Origin: Opitutia bacterium
GTDB taxonomy: Bacteria > Verrucomicrobiota > Verrucomicrobiae > Opitutales > Opitutaceae
DNA length: 64,000 bases
Assembly: GCA_947442255.1 (NCBI GenBank)
Contig: CANEVO010000005.1
Span: forward strand, 1 to 64,000
Direction of reading: 5' to 3'
In this document: in pieces, positions 37,891-50,213 of the stretch
Layout: every line of letters starts with the position of its first letter
Position numbering within the stretch: the first letter of the stretch is position 1
The notes under the pieces: model-generated
The model's database searches: none
Told to the model about the DNA's origin: nothing
The model's input: only the letters and a program-made list of their open reading frames with translations
Translations under genes and position numbers: made by a program

Positions 37891-39165
37891 ATGAAACCCT
37901 TCCCCCCTGCCCCGCCCACCGCCAAAAAATTCGCTGCCTCCGGCTGGCGCCGGCGGTTGCCGTGGTTGGGCGGAGCGGTCCTCGTCGCCCTGATCGTCGC
38001 CGGGCTCTGGCCGCGCGCCGTGCCGGTGGAATCGGGCACGGTGAAACGCGGGCCGCTCGTGGTCACGGTCGATCAGGAGGGCATGACCCGGGTAAAAAAT
38101 CGTTACGTGGTGTCGGCACCGGTGGCAGGCCAGCTGCGACGCATCGAATGGAAAGCGGGCGCGGAAGTCATCGCGGGGAAAACGGTTCTCGCCGTGCTCG
38201 AGCCCGGCAACGTGGATTTTCTCGACGCCCGCTCGCAAGCGCAGGCCGAGGCGCGGGTACGGGCCGCCGAGGCCGCCCGCGACGCCGCCACCGCACGTTC
38301 GGCCCGGGCCACCGCCACCGCCCGGATGTCGACCGCTGAATTCGATCGGACAAAACGACTCCGGGAGCAAAAGGTGCTTTCCGCGCAGGAATACGAGGCC
38401 GCCGAGATGCGGGCCGAAACCGCCAGTCAGGATGTGCGGGCCGCCGAGTTTGCCCTCAAGGTCGCGGAGTTCGAACTCCAGCAAGCGCAAGCCCTGCTCA
38501 TCCGGGGGCAGCCAGTTTCACCGGGATCGGACCAGCCGCGGAATTCGGGCGCGGAGCCATTGGTCCTGACGTCCCCCGTCAGCGGGCATATCCTCCGCGT
38601 GTTGCAAGAAAGCGCACGGGTCGTGCCAGCTGGTTTTCCCCTGCTGGAAGTGGGCGCCGCCACGGATCTGGAATTACGCATCGAAGTCCTCTCGCGCGAC
38701 GGCGTGGCGATCCGCCCGGGTGCGCGCGTGATGCTGGAGCAATGGGGCGGCCCGGAGCCGCTGGCGGCGCGGGTGCGGCTCGTGGAGCCGTCCGCCTTCA
38801 CCAAGATTTCCGCGCTGGGCGTCGAGGAACAGCGCGTTTACGTGATCGCCGACTTCACCGATGCCATCGAGCGGCGCCCCACCCTCGGCGATGCCTATCG
38901 CGTCGAGGCGCGCGTCGTCACTTGGGAGAATCCGGCGGCCCTGCAAGCGCCGTCCGGCGCGCTGTTTCAACGCGGCGGAGCCTGGCAGGCCTTCGTGGCC
39001 GAAGGCGGCCGGGCCCGGTTGCGCACAGTTACGCCCGGTCGCGGCAACGGCATCGCCACCGAAATCCTCGACGGTCTGCGGGAGGGCGACCAGGTGGTGG
39101 TTTACCCCGGAGACAAGGTGGCCGATGGCACCCGGGTTTCCCCCCTGGTGATTAACGCCCGCTGA
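37891..39165 (+). CDS. Membrane-fusion (HlyD-type) periplasmic adaptor, 424 aa
   Basis: A single membrane helix (LPWLGGAVLVALIVAGLWPR, about 22-42) anchors it. The biotinyl-lipoyl-like strand VSAPVAGQLRRIEWKAGAEV and its partner LTSPVSGHILRVLQESARVV flank a long coiled coil (about 110-200, Ala/Glu/Arg-rich) and a beta-barrel. It would connect the permease to an outer-membrane pore or recruit substrate. It ends the ABC-permease-adaptor operon; an outer-membrane TolC-like gene is not adjacent. Start at ATG 37891 is clear. Confidence 0.87.
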   Translation: MKPFPPAPPTAKKFAASGWRRRLPWLGGAVLVALIVAGLWPRAVPVESGTVKRGPLVVTVDQEGMTRVKNRYVVSAPVAGQLRRIEWKAGAEVIAGKTVLAVLEPGNVDFLDARSQAQAEARVRAAEAARDAATARSARATATARMSTAEFDRTKRLREQKVLSAQEYEAAEMRAETASQDVRAAEFALKVAEFELQQAQALLIRGQPVSPGSDQPRNSGAEPLVLTSPVSGHILRVLQESARVVPAGFPLLEVGAATDLELRIEVLSRDGVAIRPGARVMLEQWGGPEPLAARVRLVEPSAFTKISALGVEEQRVYVIADFTDAIERRPTLGDAYRVEARVVTWENPAALQAPSGALFQRGGAWQAFVAEGGRARLRTVTPGRGNGIATEILDGLREGDQVVVYPGDKVADGTRVSPLVINAR

Positions 39166-39267
39166 GACGCGCCGCACCCGCGGGGAGACGCGGCCCGCCG
39201 AAAGGGCACGGCGTGCGGGGGCATTTGACTTGCCCGCACGAGGCCGGAAGGGTTTCCGGTCCCCTCC

Positions 39268-40623
39268 ATGCCGCACCATGCCGACACGATTGCCGCCCTC
39301 GCCACCCCGGTGGGCACGGCCGCGCTCGCCGTCCTGCGCATAAGCGGACCGGATACGAGTCGGATCACCGCGGAGATTTGTCCCTCGCTCCCACCCCGGC
39401 AGGTACGCCATGCGGATTATCGCGACCGGCACGACCGGCTGGTGGACGACGTGGTCGTCACGTTCTTCCAAGGACCACGATCGTACACCGGGGAGGACGC
39501 GCTGGAGATTTCCTGCCACGGCAACCCGTTCATCGCACAGCGAATCCTTGAGGACCTCTTTGCCCGCGGCTGCCGGCCGGCCGAGCCGGGGGAATTCACG
39601 CAGCGGGCCTTTCTCAACGGCCGGATGGATCTCAGCCAGGCCGAGGCGGTGATGGACTTGATCCATGCCCGCAGCGAGCGAGCTCTCACCGCCGCCCAGC
39701 AACAGTTGCGCGGGGCCCTCGGCCACCGCATGAATGCCCTGGTGGAGGCGCTGCTCGGCGTCCTGGCGCGGGTGGAGGCCTACATCGACTTTCCCGACGA
39801 GGATCTGCCCCCGGAAGACCAGGGCGCCGTCGCCGCCGAGATCAAGCGGATGGCTCGTGAATCCGAACGCCTGCTCGCGACGAGCCACTATGGGGAACTC
39901 CTGCGCGACGGCATCAAGACCGTGATCGTCGGCGCACCCAACGTGGGCAAAAGCAGCCTGCTCAACCGACTGGTGGGTCGCGAGCGGGCGCTGGTGAGCC
40001 CGGAGCCGGGCACCACGCGTGATTTCATCGAAGAGCGAATCATCGTGGGGCCGCACTGCCTCCGCATCATTGACACCGCCGGTCTGAACGCCTCCCCCGC
40101 CCCGCTCGAAAAACTCGGCATGGATAAAACGCTCGAACGGCTGGCGGAGGCTGACCTCTTTCTCGTGGTGGCCGACGCCACCCGGCCCGCCGACGCGCTG
40201 CCGGAGGAATTGCTTTCCTGGATACGACCGGATCGGACCCTGGGGGTTCTGAATAAAATCGATGCGGCACCGGCGGCCCGGCCGCCGGAAGCCCTGCCTG
40301 GGGCGACAGAATGGGTGCGTGTATCGGCGATGACCGGCACCGGGATCGAGGAGCTCATCCGCCGTATCGTCGCCCGGGCCGACGCGTTTCAGCCGCTCGT
40401 CGGAGATGAAGTCATCGCCATCAATGCCCGCCATGCCCATGCCTTGCGCGCGGCGCAGGAAGGGCTTCAACGCGCCCTCGCCAAAGTCGAATCCGACGGG
40501 CCGGTGGAGCTCCTCGCCAGCGATCTCCGGACTGTGCTCGCGGCTTATGAGGAAATTCTGGGAAAAGTGGACAATGAGCGGATGCTCGACCAACTCTTTG
40601 CCTCTTTTTGTATCGGGAAATAG
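39268..40623 (+). CDS. mnmE: tRNA modification GTPase MnmE
   Basis: With MnmG, MnmE modifies U34 of certain tRNAs (5-carboxymethylaminomethyl). Visible parts are the N-terminal folate-binding start MPHHADTIAALATPVGTAAL, the YTGEDALEISCHGNPFI segment, the G domain inserted in the helical domain (G1 GAPNVGKS, G3 DTAG, G4 LNKID), and the canonical C-terminus FCIGK. 451 aa is standard. mnmG follows 44 bases on; the pair is one operon. Confidence 0.98.
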   Translation: MPHHADTIAALATPVGTAALAVLRISGPDTSRITAEICPSLPPRQVRHADYRDRHDRLVDDVVVTFFQGPRSYTGEDALEISCHGNPFIAQRILEDLFARGCRPAEPGEFTQRAFLNGRMDLSQAEAVMDLIHARSERALTAAQQQLRGALGHRMNALVEALLGVLARVEAYIDFPDEDLPPEDQGAVAAEIKRMARESERLLATSHYGELLRDGIKTVIVGAPNVGKSSLLNRLVGRERALVSPEPGTTRDFIEERIIVGPHCLRIIDTAGLNASPAPLEKLGMDKTLERLAEADLFLVVADATRPADALPEELLSWIRPDRTLGVLNKIDAAPAARPPEALPGATEWVRVSAMTGTGIEELIRRIVARADAFQPLVGDEVIAINARHAHALRAAQEGLQRALAKVESDGPVELLASDLRTVLAAYEEILGKVDNERMLDQLFASFCIGK

Positions 40624-40667
40624 GCGAAGAGCGATCGCTTCAGCCGCCCAGATAAAGATTTATAACA

Positions 40668-42536
40668 TTGATTTACAACGATTTAAAGTTTGATGTCATC
40701 GTCTGCGGCGCGGGCCACGCCGGAGTTGAGGCCGCATTGGCAGCCGCACGGATGGGCGCCTCTACCCTACTCCTGACCGGCAATATCGATTCGATTGCCC
40801 AGATGAGCTGTAACCCGGCCATTGGTGGCCAAGCTAAGGGGCAAATGGTCCGCGAGATCGATGCGCTCGGGGGCGAGATGGCCATCAACACCGATGTCAC
40901 GGCGATTCAATTCAGACTTCTCAATGAGTCCAAAGGCGCAGCCGTTCAATCGCCGCGCGCCCAATGCGACAAGAAAGCCTATCAGTTCCGGCTCAAACAT
41001 ACGCTGGAGCTGCAAGACGATCTTCAGGTATTCCAAGCCTTGGTCACGAGCCTCATTTTCGAACACAATCGGGTTGTTGGTTGCCGGACAAATCTCGACA
41101 TCGAATTTCGGGCTCCGGCGGTGGTCGTTACCACCGGGACATTTCTACGCGGCCTGATGCACATTGGTCAGAATAAAAATGAAGGCGGACGTTTGGGCGA
41201 TTTCAGCGCAAAGACCCTCTCAGCAAGCCTGCAGGAGGCCGGCATAGAACTTCGCCGATTGAAGACCGGAACTCCGCCACGGTTGCTCGGGCGAAGCCTC
41301 AATTTCAGCAAGATGGAGGAACAACGCGGCGATCCGGACCCGACATTCTTTGCCTTCCACGATACCCGAGACCCCGAGAATCTGTTCCACGTGGAACATA
41401 CCGGCGAACAGCGCTTGGGATGGAGCCCCGGATGTGAACAAGTTTCGTGCTGGATGACTTACACAACGCAAGAGACGGCTCAGATCGTCCGGGACAACCT
41501 TCATCTCTCGGCAATGTATAGCGGTGAGATTGAGGGCGTGGGGCCAAGGTATTGCCCAAGTATCGAGGATAAATTCGTTCGCTTTGCCGACAAGCCCCGG
41601 CACCTGCTTTTCCTCGAACCCGAGGGCCGGACGACCAACGAATTTTATGTGAATGGCTTGTCAACAAGTTTGCCGTTCGACGTTCAGCTCCGCATGGTCC
41701 ACAGCATCCCGGGCCTTGAAAAGGCCGTCTTACTGCGGCCGGCCTATGCCGTCGAATACGACTTTGCGCCGCCTACGCAGCTTTATCCCACGCTTGAGTC
41801 AAAGAAGGTCGAGGGGTTGTTTTTTGCCGGACAGATCAACGGCACGTCAGGCTACGAGGAAGCCGCCGTGCAGGGCTTGGTCGCGGGCGTAAATGCCGTA
41901 AATAAGGGGAGGGGAACGGCTCCGATGCTGATCCAGCGGCACGAAGGCTACACGGGCGTCCTCATCGACGACTTGGTCACTAAGGGCACAAATGAGCCCT
42001 ATCGGATGTTTACCAGCCGGGCCGAACACCGGCTGCTCTTTAACCACGCTAGTGCCGAACTCCGTCTGGCTCACCATGCCGAGAAGCACGGGCTCGTTTC
42101 GAAGCCCCGGCTCGAGCGTATCGCGGCCAAAAGAAAAGCGATCACCGATTGGATTAAACGGCTGGAAACCACCCGGGGCCCAACTGGAACATGGGCGGAA
42201 ATGATACGACGAGATCGAACCACCATCCTTCCACAAGATTTTACTGAACAGCCACGGGCCGTGCGCGACGAGGTGATCTATCGTGTCAGTTACCAAGGCT
42301 ATCTGGCACGCGAGGAGCGGCAGATCGAGAAGCTTTCACGGATCGAAGGGATTCGAATACCGAAATCGCTTAATTTTCTATCTATAAGTGGCTTAAGAAA
42401 AGAAAGCGCCTTGAAACTCACTGATATGCAACCGATGACGCTCGGCCAGGCGAGTCGCATTAGCGGGGTAAATCCAGCCGACATCATGGTCCTGTTGATT
42501 ACCATTGAAGCGGGCAGGGGAAGAGAGGCGACCTAA
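40668..42536 (+). CDS. mnmG: tRNA uridine-5-carboxymethylaminomethyl modification enzyme MnmG (GidA)
   Basis: FAD-dependent partner of MnmE. The N-terminus [20 protein letters not shown] binds [34 protein letters not shown] and [18 protein letters not shown] are all MnmG signatures. It begins at TTG 40668, since no ATG is available before the Rossmann strand. A parS-like palindrome lies within the gene. Base composition and codon choice are visibly less GC-biased than mnmE and the oleC region. The GTG start of trmB lies one base after its stop. Confidence 0.97.
   Translation: MIYNDLKFDVIVCGAGHAGVEAALAAARMGASTLLLTGNIDSIAQMSCNPAIGGQAKGQMVREIDALGGEMAINTDVTAIQFRLLNESKGAAVQSPRAQCDKKAYQFRLKHTLELQDDLQVFQALVTSLIFEHNRVVGCRTNLDIEFRAPAVVVTTGTFLRGLMHIGQNKNEGGRLGDFSAKTLSASLQEAGIELRRLKTGTPPRLLGRSLNFSKMEEQRGDPDPTFFAFHDTRDPENLFHVEHTGEQRLGWSPGCEQVSCWMTYTTQETAQIVRDNLHLSAMYSGEIEGVGPRYCPSIEDKFVRFADKPRHLLFLEPEGRTTNEFYVNGLSTSLPFDVQLRMVHSIPGLEKAVLLRPAYAVEYDFAPPTQLYPTLESKKVEGLFFAGQINGTSGYEEAAVQGLVAGVNAVNKGRGTAPMLIQRHEGYTGVLIDDLVTKGTNEPYRMFTSRAEHRLLFNHASAELRLAHHAEKHGLVSKPRLERIAAKRKAITDWIKRLETTRGPTGTWAEMIRRDRTTILPQDFTEQPRAVRDEVIYRVSYQGYLAREERQIEKLSRIEGIRIPKSLNFLSISGLRKESALKLTDMQPMTLGQASRISGVNPADIMVLLITIEAGRGREAT
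41383..41398. promoter_or_regulatory. parS-like palindrome inside mnmG
   Basis: TGTTCCACGTGGAACA is a perfect 16-bp palindrome that matches the widely conserved ParB-binding consensus TGTTNCACGTGNAACA. It encodes L-F-H-V-E-H in MnmG. parS sites cluster near oriC in many bacteria, and mnmEG and atp genes are often origin-proximal. I see no second perfect copy in the window. Confidence 0.75.
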
Positions 42537-42537
42537 C

Positions 42538-43182
42538 GTGGAAGAGGGCACCCCCAGTCGGGAATATCTCGGCATCTTGGCTGAGCGCCGAATGGCGTTG
42601 GCCCGCGAACTCGACGCCGCATTGGACGGGGCGACCGAGTTCGTCTGGGAACTCGGCAGCGGCCACGGCCACTTTCTCGCCGCCTATGCCGCCGCTCATC
42701 CAACCGTGTGTTGCATCGGAGTCGATATTGTCAGCGAACGGATCGAACGGGCGCGCCGCAAACGCGATCGCGCCCGGCTTACCAACCTTCATTTTCTGCG
42801 AACGGAAGGCCGGCTCTTCCTCGAAACCCTGCCGCCCACGACGCGAATCCGTGATGCCTTCATTCTTTTCCCCGATCCATGGCCGAAATCACGGCACCAC
42901 AAGCATAGAATAATACAACAATCTTTTCTTCAGCAGCTTGCATCACACGCTACTTTTGATTGCCGCTTGATTTTCCGCACCGATTTCGCGCCGTATTTCG
43001 AGGCGGCCCGAGCGACCGTGACCGCGAATGATCAATGGAAATTGACCGACGAACCCTGGCCTTTCGAGGCAGAAACCGTGTTTCAGAATCGCGCCCCAAC
43101 TCACCATTCTTTGGTCGCCCGCCGGAGGCCGTCATTTCCACCGGCCATTAGCCCTCCCGCCCAAAAAGACGTTGAACCTTAA
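42538..43182 (+). CDS. trmB: tRNA (guanine-N7-)-methyltransferase TrmB
   Basis: TrmB makes m7G46 in tRNA variable loops. SAM motif WELGSGHGHFLAAYAAAHP, VCCIGVDIVSERIERARRKR, and the family hallmark LFPDPWPKSRHHKHRI are clear. FRTDFAPYFEAARATVTAND follows. GTG 42538 is chosen because an AGAGAGG Shine-Dalgarno lies about nine bases before it; TTG 42505 is also in frame. It is translationally adjacent to mnmG (1 base gap). 214 aa is normal. Codon use is AT-richer, like mnmG. Confidence 0.93.
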   Translation: MEEGTPSREYLGILAERRMALARELDAALDGATEFVWELGSGHGHFLAAYAAAHPTVCCIGVDIVSERIERARRKRDRARLTNLHFLRTEGRLFLETLPPTTRIRDAFILFPDPWPKSRHHKHRIIQQSFLQQLASHATFDCRLIFRTDFAPYFEAARATVTANDQWKLTDEPWPFEAETVFQNRAPTHHSLVARRRPSFPPAISPPAQKDVEP

Positions 43183-43285
43183 TTGATCAGGGGGCCAAAG
43201 CAGCCGGCCATTTCCAAGGTTGACGGGGGGGCGGGGGGTGGCCTTTCCTCCCCGTTCCTCTTCTTTTCACTTGCATCGCGCGCGC

Positions 43286-44155
43286 ATGTCACGGGTCACC
43301 AAACTCGCCACTCTTTTTGTTTTTCCAGCATTCAGCGCTTCTGCGTTTGCAGCTGAGTCGCATGGGCTTTCCGCCGCCGCGCAGGCCTTGTTTTATATAG
43401 GCCCATTGCCGGTAACAAACAGCATGGTTACAAGTTGGATCGTGGCTCTCGCTTTGGTCGTCGTCATTCGTATCGCGATCAAGAAACCGAAACTCGTTCC
43501 AACCCGCGGCCAAGCGGTCGTTGAGAACCTCGTGGAAGGCATCCTCGAACTTACTGCGCCGATTGTCGGTTCCAAAGTCGCGAAGCACACCTTTCCGCTA
43601 CTGGTCGCGCTCTTCACGTATATTTTGATTCAGAATTGGAGCGGCCTGTTTCCGGGCGTCGGCACGATCTACTTTCACGGTCACGAACTCGTTCGGCCGG
43701 GGAACGCCGACCTCAATGGAACCATCGCCCTGGCGGTTGTTTCGATCGTTGCTTGGTTCTATTTTATCATGCGCTACGCGGGACCGACGCTGGTCCTGAA
43801 GGATATCTTCGGCAATAAGGCCGACAAGAGCGACGTGCCCGGCGTCATTTACTACCCGCTTTTCCTCGTATTTTTTGCCGTCGGGCTTATCGAGGTCATT
43901 TCGATCGCGTTCCGGCCAATTTCGCTTTCGTTTCGTCTTTTTGGCAACGTGTTTGGTGGTGAGAATCTCCTCCATTCCATGTCGGCGATCACGCCATGGA
44001 TTTTGCCGGTGCCGTTCTACTTTCTGGAACTCCTGATCGGCTTCGTACAGGCCCTTGTTTTCACCCTGCTAGTCAGCGTCTACATCGGGCTGATCTGCAA
44101 TCACGGCGACGAGCCTCACGACTCCACCCACGGCCACGGCAAAGACGCGCATTGA
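43286..44155 (+). CDS. atpB: F1Fo ATP synthase subunit a (AtpB)
   Basis: Subunit a forms the proton half-channels with the c-ring. The key arginine lies in ISLSFRLFGNVFGGE, and helices include PLLVALFTYILIQNWSGLFP and LELLIGFVQALVFTLLVSVY. The N-terminus MSRVTKLATLFVFPAFSASA with AFAAESHG has a signal-peptide look. The C-terminus is His-rich (HGDEPHDSTHGHGKDAH). No atpI precedes; the 103-base gap after trmB is short and G-rich. ATG 43286 is clear. Confidence 0.95.
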   Translation: MSRVTKLATLFVFPAFSASAFAAESHGLSAAAQALFYIGPLPVTNSMVTSWIVALALVVVIRIAIKKPKLVPTRGQAVVENLVEGILELTAPIVGSKVAKHTFPLLVALFTYILIQNWSGLFPGVGTIYFHGHELVRPGNADLNGTIALAVVSIVAWFYFIMRYAGPTLVLKDIFGNKADKSDVPGVIYYPLFLVFFAVGLIEVISIAFRPISLSFRLFGNVFGGENLLHSMSAITPWILPVPFYFLELLIGFVQALVFTLLVSVYIGLICNHGDEPHDSTHGHGKDAH

Positions 44156-44224
44156 ACCTTTCCCGCCGGGAGCGTGCCACGCGTGCGCACGGCGGCAATC
44201 CAACCAACAACATAATAAAATCAC

Positions 44225-44434
44225 ATGATCACAGTCATCGCTGAAATAAGCGGCAGCATCCAAGGCGCTTTCGGTTGCCTCGCGGCGGCCATTGGTGTCG
44301 GTCTGGTCGGCGCCAAGGCCGTCGAAGGCGTCGGCCGCAATCCAGGTGCGTCGGGCAAGATCCTCGTCCAGTCCATCATCGGCATGGCGCTGGCTGAAGC
44401 TGTCGCGTTCTACGCGCTCTTCCTCGGCAAGTAA
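44225..44434 (+). CDS. atpE: ATP synthase subunit c (AtpE), 69 aa
   Basis: Two helices joined by a polar loop: [20 protein letters not shown], loop [10 protein letters not shown], then [19 protein letters not shown] with the carboxylate Glu. The Glu is followed by Ala, and there is no Gln in helix 1 at the sodium-site position, so proton rather than Na+ coupling is likely (inference). Confidence 0.95.
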   Translation: MITVIAEISGSIQGAFGCLAAAIGVGLVGAKAVEGVGRNPGASGKILVQSIIGMALAEAVAFYALFLGK

Positions 44435-44490
44435 TTCCTCGCGCCGCCGCACCCGGCGGCGCGACCCTTTTCCTTCCTCAACGTCCCGCC

Positions 44491-45075
44491 ATGCTATCCT
44501 CTCTGCTTGTCCTCGCCGCGGCCGCGACCACGCACGCCGCTGAAGGCGCCCACGGTGAAGCCGCGTCCGGCATCACGAAGATCACGCAGGATTTCGGCAT
44601 CAGCGTGCCCTTCATTCTGGCGCAGATTCTGAGCTTCTCGATCGTCGCTTTCATTCTGTGGAAACTCGCCTTCAAGCCGGTCCTTGCAACGCTCGACGAG
44701 CGGCAGCAGAAGATTGCCTCCGGCTTGGAGTACGCCGAGGAAATGCAGGCCAAGCTGGCCGCCACGCAGCAGGAAACCGCCGCCCTGATCAAAAAGGCCA
44801 ACGTGGAAGCCTCCCGGATCGTCGACGACGCCCGCAAGACCGCGAAGGACTTTCTCGACAAGCAAACCCACGAAGCCACCGCCAAGGCCGGCGATCTTCT
44901 CGCCAAGGCGCAGCAGGCGATCGAGCTCGAGCACCGCAAGATGCTCGCCGACGCCCGCATCGAAATCGCCCGCCTCGTCGTAACGACCACCGAGCGCGTG
45001 CTGACCAAGAAGCTCTCCGACGCCGATCGCGCCGCCTACAACGACGCCGCCTCCCGCGAACTCACGAGCGTCTGA
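44491..45075 (+). CDS. atpF: ATP synthase subunit b (AtpF), 194 aa
   Basis: A membrane helix [20 protein letters not shown] is followed by a long charged coiled coil ([20 protein letters not shown] onward), forming the stator. Upstream of the helix is a further hydrophobic segment, [20 protein letters not shown], that looks like a cleavable signal peptide and is not typical of short b subunits. It starts 56 bases after atpE. Confidence 0.94.
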   Translation: MLSSLLVLAAAATTHAAEGAHGEAASGITKITQDFGISVPFILAQILSFSIVAFILWKLAFKPVLATLDERQQKIASGLEYAEEMQAKLAATQQETAALIKKANVEASRIVDDARKTAKDFLDKQTHEATAKAGDLLAKAQQAIELEHRKMLADARIEIARLVVTTTERVLTKKLSDADRAAYNDAASRELTSV

Positions 45076-45122
45076 CCCGGTTCTGGTCCGCCGTCACTTT
45101 CCACCCGTCCCTCCGCGCCGCA

Positions 45123-45518
45123 ATGGCCTCCGCCAAAAAACAAATTCAGCAGCTTGCCCGGCAGTTTTTCCAACTGAGTCTGGTCGAGGGACGCCTGTCC
45201 ACCGATCGCGTGGCCGGCGTGCTCGAATATATCGAGAAGCACCGCCCCGCGAATACACTGGCCGTCCTCAAGGCCTATCGGCGTCTCGCGACCGCGGAAT
45301 TCGCCCGGGGCCAGGCGGTGGTGGAGCACGCCGGCAGCATGACGGACGCGGCGCTCGCCGCCATCGGCGCCGCCATGACTCAAAAATATCGCCGTCCGGT
45401 CGCGCCGATCGCCAAGCCGAACGCCGCGCTGCTCGCCGGTCTGCGCGTTCGCGTCGGCGACGACGTCTACGAATCCTCTGTCGCCGGCCAGCTCGCCACC
45501 CTGGCGTCCGCCGTCTGA
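45123..45518 (+). CDS. atpH: ATP synthase subunit delta (AtpH), shortened, 131 aa
   Basis: The C-terminus (NAALLAGLRVRVGDDVYESS) is the conserved delta end (IGG-x-x-x-x-IGD-x-x-x-DGS). The N-terminal part, MASAKKQIQQLARQFFQLSL, starts like the usual six-helix bundle, but the whole protein is 131 aa rather than about 175-180. Roughly 45 residues of the helical bundle are missing. No frameshift is visible. It still occupies the normal operon position. The short form may be normal in this lineage. Confidence 0.85.
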   Translation: MASAKKQIQQLARQFFQLSLVEGRLSTDRVAGVLEYIEKHRPANTLAVLKAYRRLATAEFARGQAVVEHAGSMTDAALAAIGAAMTQKYRRPVAPIAKPNAALLAGLRVRVGDDVYESSVAGQLATLASAV

Positions 45519-45560
45519 TCCCTTTTAGCCAACTGTATCCCCGTCCGAATATTTTCCGCG

Positions 45561-47087
<1,527 letters not shown>

Positions 47088-47096
47088 TGGGCGGCG

Positions 47097-47176
47097 AACC
47101 AAGCATCCAGCATCTGAGAGATCCCGCACGACGAAAGCTCACCCATTTGCTTCCGCATTCTGGATTCTGAATTTCT
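47097..47176. repeat. Possible inverted repeat of ATCCAG units between atpA and atpG
   Basis: AAGCATCCAGCATCTG near 47101 and, in reverse complement, AGAATCCAGAATGC (47155-47168) share ATCCAG-x-AT. It resembles the other mini-repeats in architecture but matches are few, so confidence is low. No gene is seen in the 103-base gap. Confidence 0.3.
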
Positions 47177-47190
47177 AGAAGTTCTTCCGC

Positions 47191-48069
47191 ATGGCTTCCA
47201 CCCGCGATATCCGCCGACGCATCAAGTCGGTCAAAAACACCCGCCAGATTACCAAGGCGATGGAGCTGGTGGCCGCTTCGAAAATGAAGAAGGCCCAGCA
47301 GGCGACGCTGGCCGGCCGGCCTTACGCCGAGCTGCTCGCGACCATGCTGGCCGCCCTCGCGGAACGCGTGGAGGAATCCCAGCATCCCTTTCTCGCCCGC
47401 CGCGAAGTACGGACGCGCGGCATCATTCTCATCACCTCGGACAAAGGCCTCGCCGGGCCGCTCAACGCCAATGTCTTCAAGGCGGTGATCGACATCAAAA
47501 CGCCGGCGAAGTACGCCGTGATCGGACGCAAGGGCACGCAGTTCATCGCCCGCACCCGGCGCGATTTGCTCGCGGATTTTCCGGCGAACGACCGCGTGGC
47601 GTTTGCAGATGTGAAGGTCGTGGCCGAGTTCATGACCAAGCAGTTTCTCGCCGGCGTGGTGGACACGGTGGAAGTCATCTGGCCCCGTTTTCGCAACACT
47701 CTCGTGCAGGTGCCAACGGTGCTGCAGCTCCTGCCGCTGTCCAGCGTGCGGGCCGCCATCAGCGGGCTGAACGAAGAAACCGGCCCCTCGCGGGCCGCCG
47801 GGCCGGCCAACAACCAGATGCTGTTCGAACCCGCGCCGAAAACCGTGCTCGAGGCCCTGCTGCCGCTGTATATCAACCGCGAAGTGTATCATGCGGCCTT
47901 GGACGCCAAGGCGTCCGAACACAGCGCGCGCATGGTGGCGATGAAAACCGCCAAGGACAACGCCACCAAGCTGCTCGGCGACCTCACCCTCGAATACAAC
48001 AAGGCGCGGCAGGCCGGCATCACGCAGGAAATCCTCGAAATCGCCGCCGCCCAGTTTAGCGCCGCCTGA
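47191..48069 (+). CDS. atpG: ATP synthase subunit gamma (AtpG), 292 aa
   Basis: The rotor shaft. The start MASTRDIRRRIKSVKNTRQI and TKAMELVAASKMKKAQQ are signature; the C-terminal helix is SARMVAMKTAKDNATKLLGD, then LEYNKARQAGITQEILEI. Standard length. Start ATG 47191. Confidence 0.97.
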   Translation: MASTRDIRRRIKSVKNTRQITKAMELVAASKMKKAQQATLAGRPYAELLATMLAALAERVEESQHPFLARREVRTRGIILITSDKGLAGPLNANVFKAVIDIKTPAKYAVIGRKGTQFIARTRRDLLADFPANDRVAFADVKVVAEFMTKQFLAGVVDTVEVIWPRFRNTLVQVPTVLQLLPLSSVRAAISGLNEETGPSRAAGPANNQMLFEPAPKTVLEALLPLYINREVYHAALDAKASEHSARMVAMKTAKDNATKLLGDLTLEYNKARQAGITQEILEIAAAQFSAA

Positions 48070-48105
48070 TCACGCCTCTCCAACTTCCGCAGCCCCTTTC
48101 CATAA

Positions 48106-49588
<1,483 letters not shown>

Positions 49589-49610
49589 CCTTCGGTATTT
49601 CTTCCGCACC

Positions 49611-50018
49611 ATGCCGCTCACTCTCGAAATCGTCACCCCCGAAGCCCGGGTCTATTCCGACACGATTGACACCGTCGTCATCCCGACGGCGGATGGCGAG
49701 ATCGGCATCCTCCCAGGCCACATTCCCCTGCTCACCCAAGTGGAGCACGGGGAATTGCGGGTGACGAAAAATGGCCAGACCCTGTGGCTCGCGGTCAGCG
49801 GCGGGTTCGTTGAGATCGAAGGCGACCGGGTTCACGTTTTGGCCGAACGGGCAATCAGCGAAGAAAAAATCGACGAACATGCCGTCGAGGACGCCCTGAA
49901 GCGGGCTGGAGAAGAACTGCGGGCGGCCAGCCACATGGATCCCCAGGCTTACGAACATTTGCAGAGCTTGGTGCGCTACGCGGGCGTTCAGCTCGCCGTC
50001 AAACGCCGCCGCCGTTAA
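49611..50018 (+). CDS. atpC: ATP synthase subunit epsilon (AtpC), 135 aa
   Basis: N-terminal beta-sandwich LTLEIVTPEARVYSDTIDTV, VVIPTADGEIGILPGHIPLL, then the helical C-terminus EEKIDEHAVEDALKRAGEEL. It closes the atpBEFHAGDC operon. Start ATG 49611. Confidence 0.95.
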   Translation: MPLTLEIVTPEARVYSDTIDTVVIPTADGEIGILPGHIPLLTQVEHGELRVTKNGQTLWLAVSGGFVEIEGDRVHVLAERAISEEKIDEHAVEDALKRAGEELRAASHMDPQAYEHLQSLVRYAGVQLAVKRRRR

Positions 50019-50030
50019 TCCAGCTACCCT

Positions 50031-50052
50031 CCATCGTTGATCTCCCCGATGG
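50031..50052 (+). terminator. Weak terminator after atpC
   Basis: CCATCG (50031-50036) can pair with CGATGG (50047-50052), followed by GGTTGTTAAC. It is the only stem near the end of the atp operon and is modest. Confidence 0.35.
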
Positions 50053-50213
50053 GGTTGTTAACGAACGCAATGCAATACGACCGCGCCCACTTTTTGGCGC
50101 TGAGGTCGCGACACTCCCCTTGGGAAAAGCGTTGGTCGTGTGAATTTCATCCAGCGCCGCCGTTTTGCTTGCGCCGCCGCTGAAACCGAGTCTCAATACG
50201 CTTCCACCGAGAG

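Noticed and set aside
50019..50213. Possible Fur box before feoA
   Set aside because: No convincing 19-bp inverted repeat could be seen; CCGAGTCTCAATACG is only vaguely similar.
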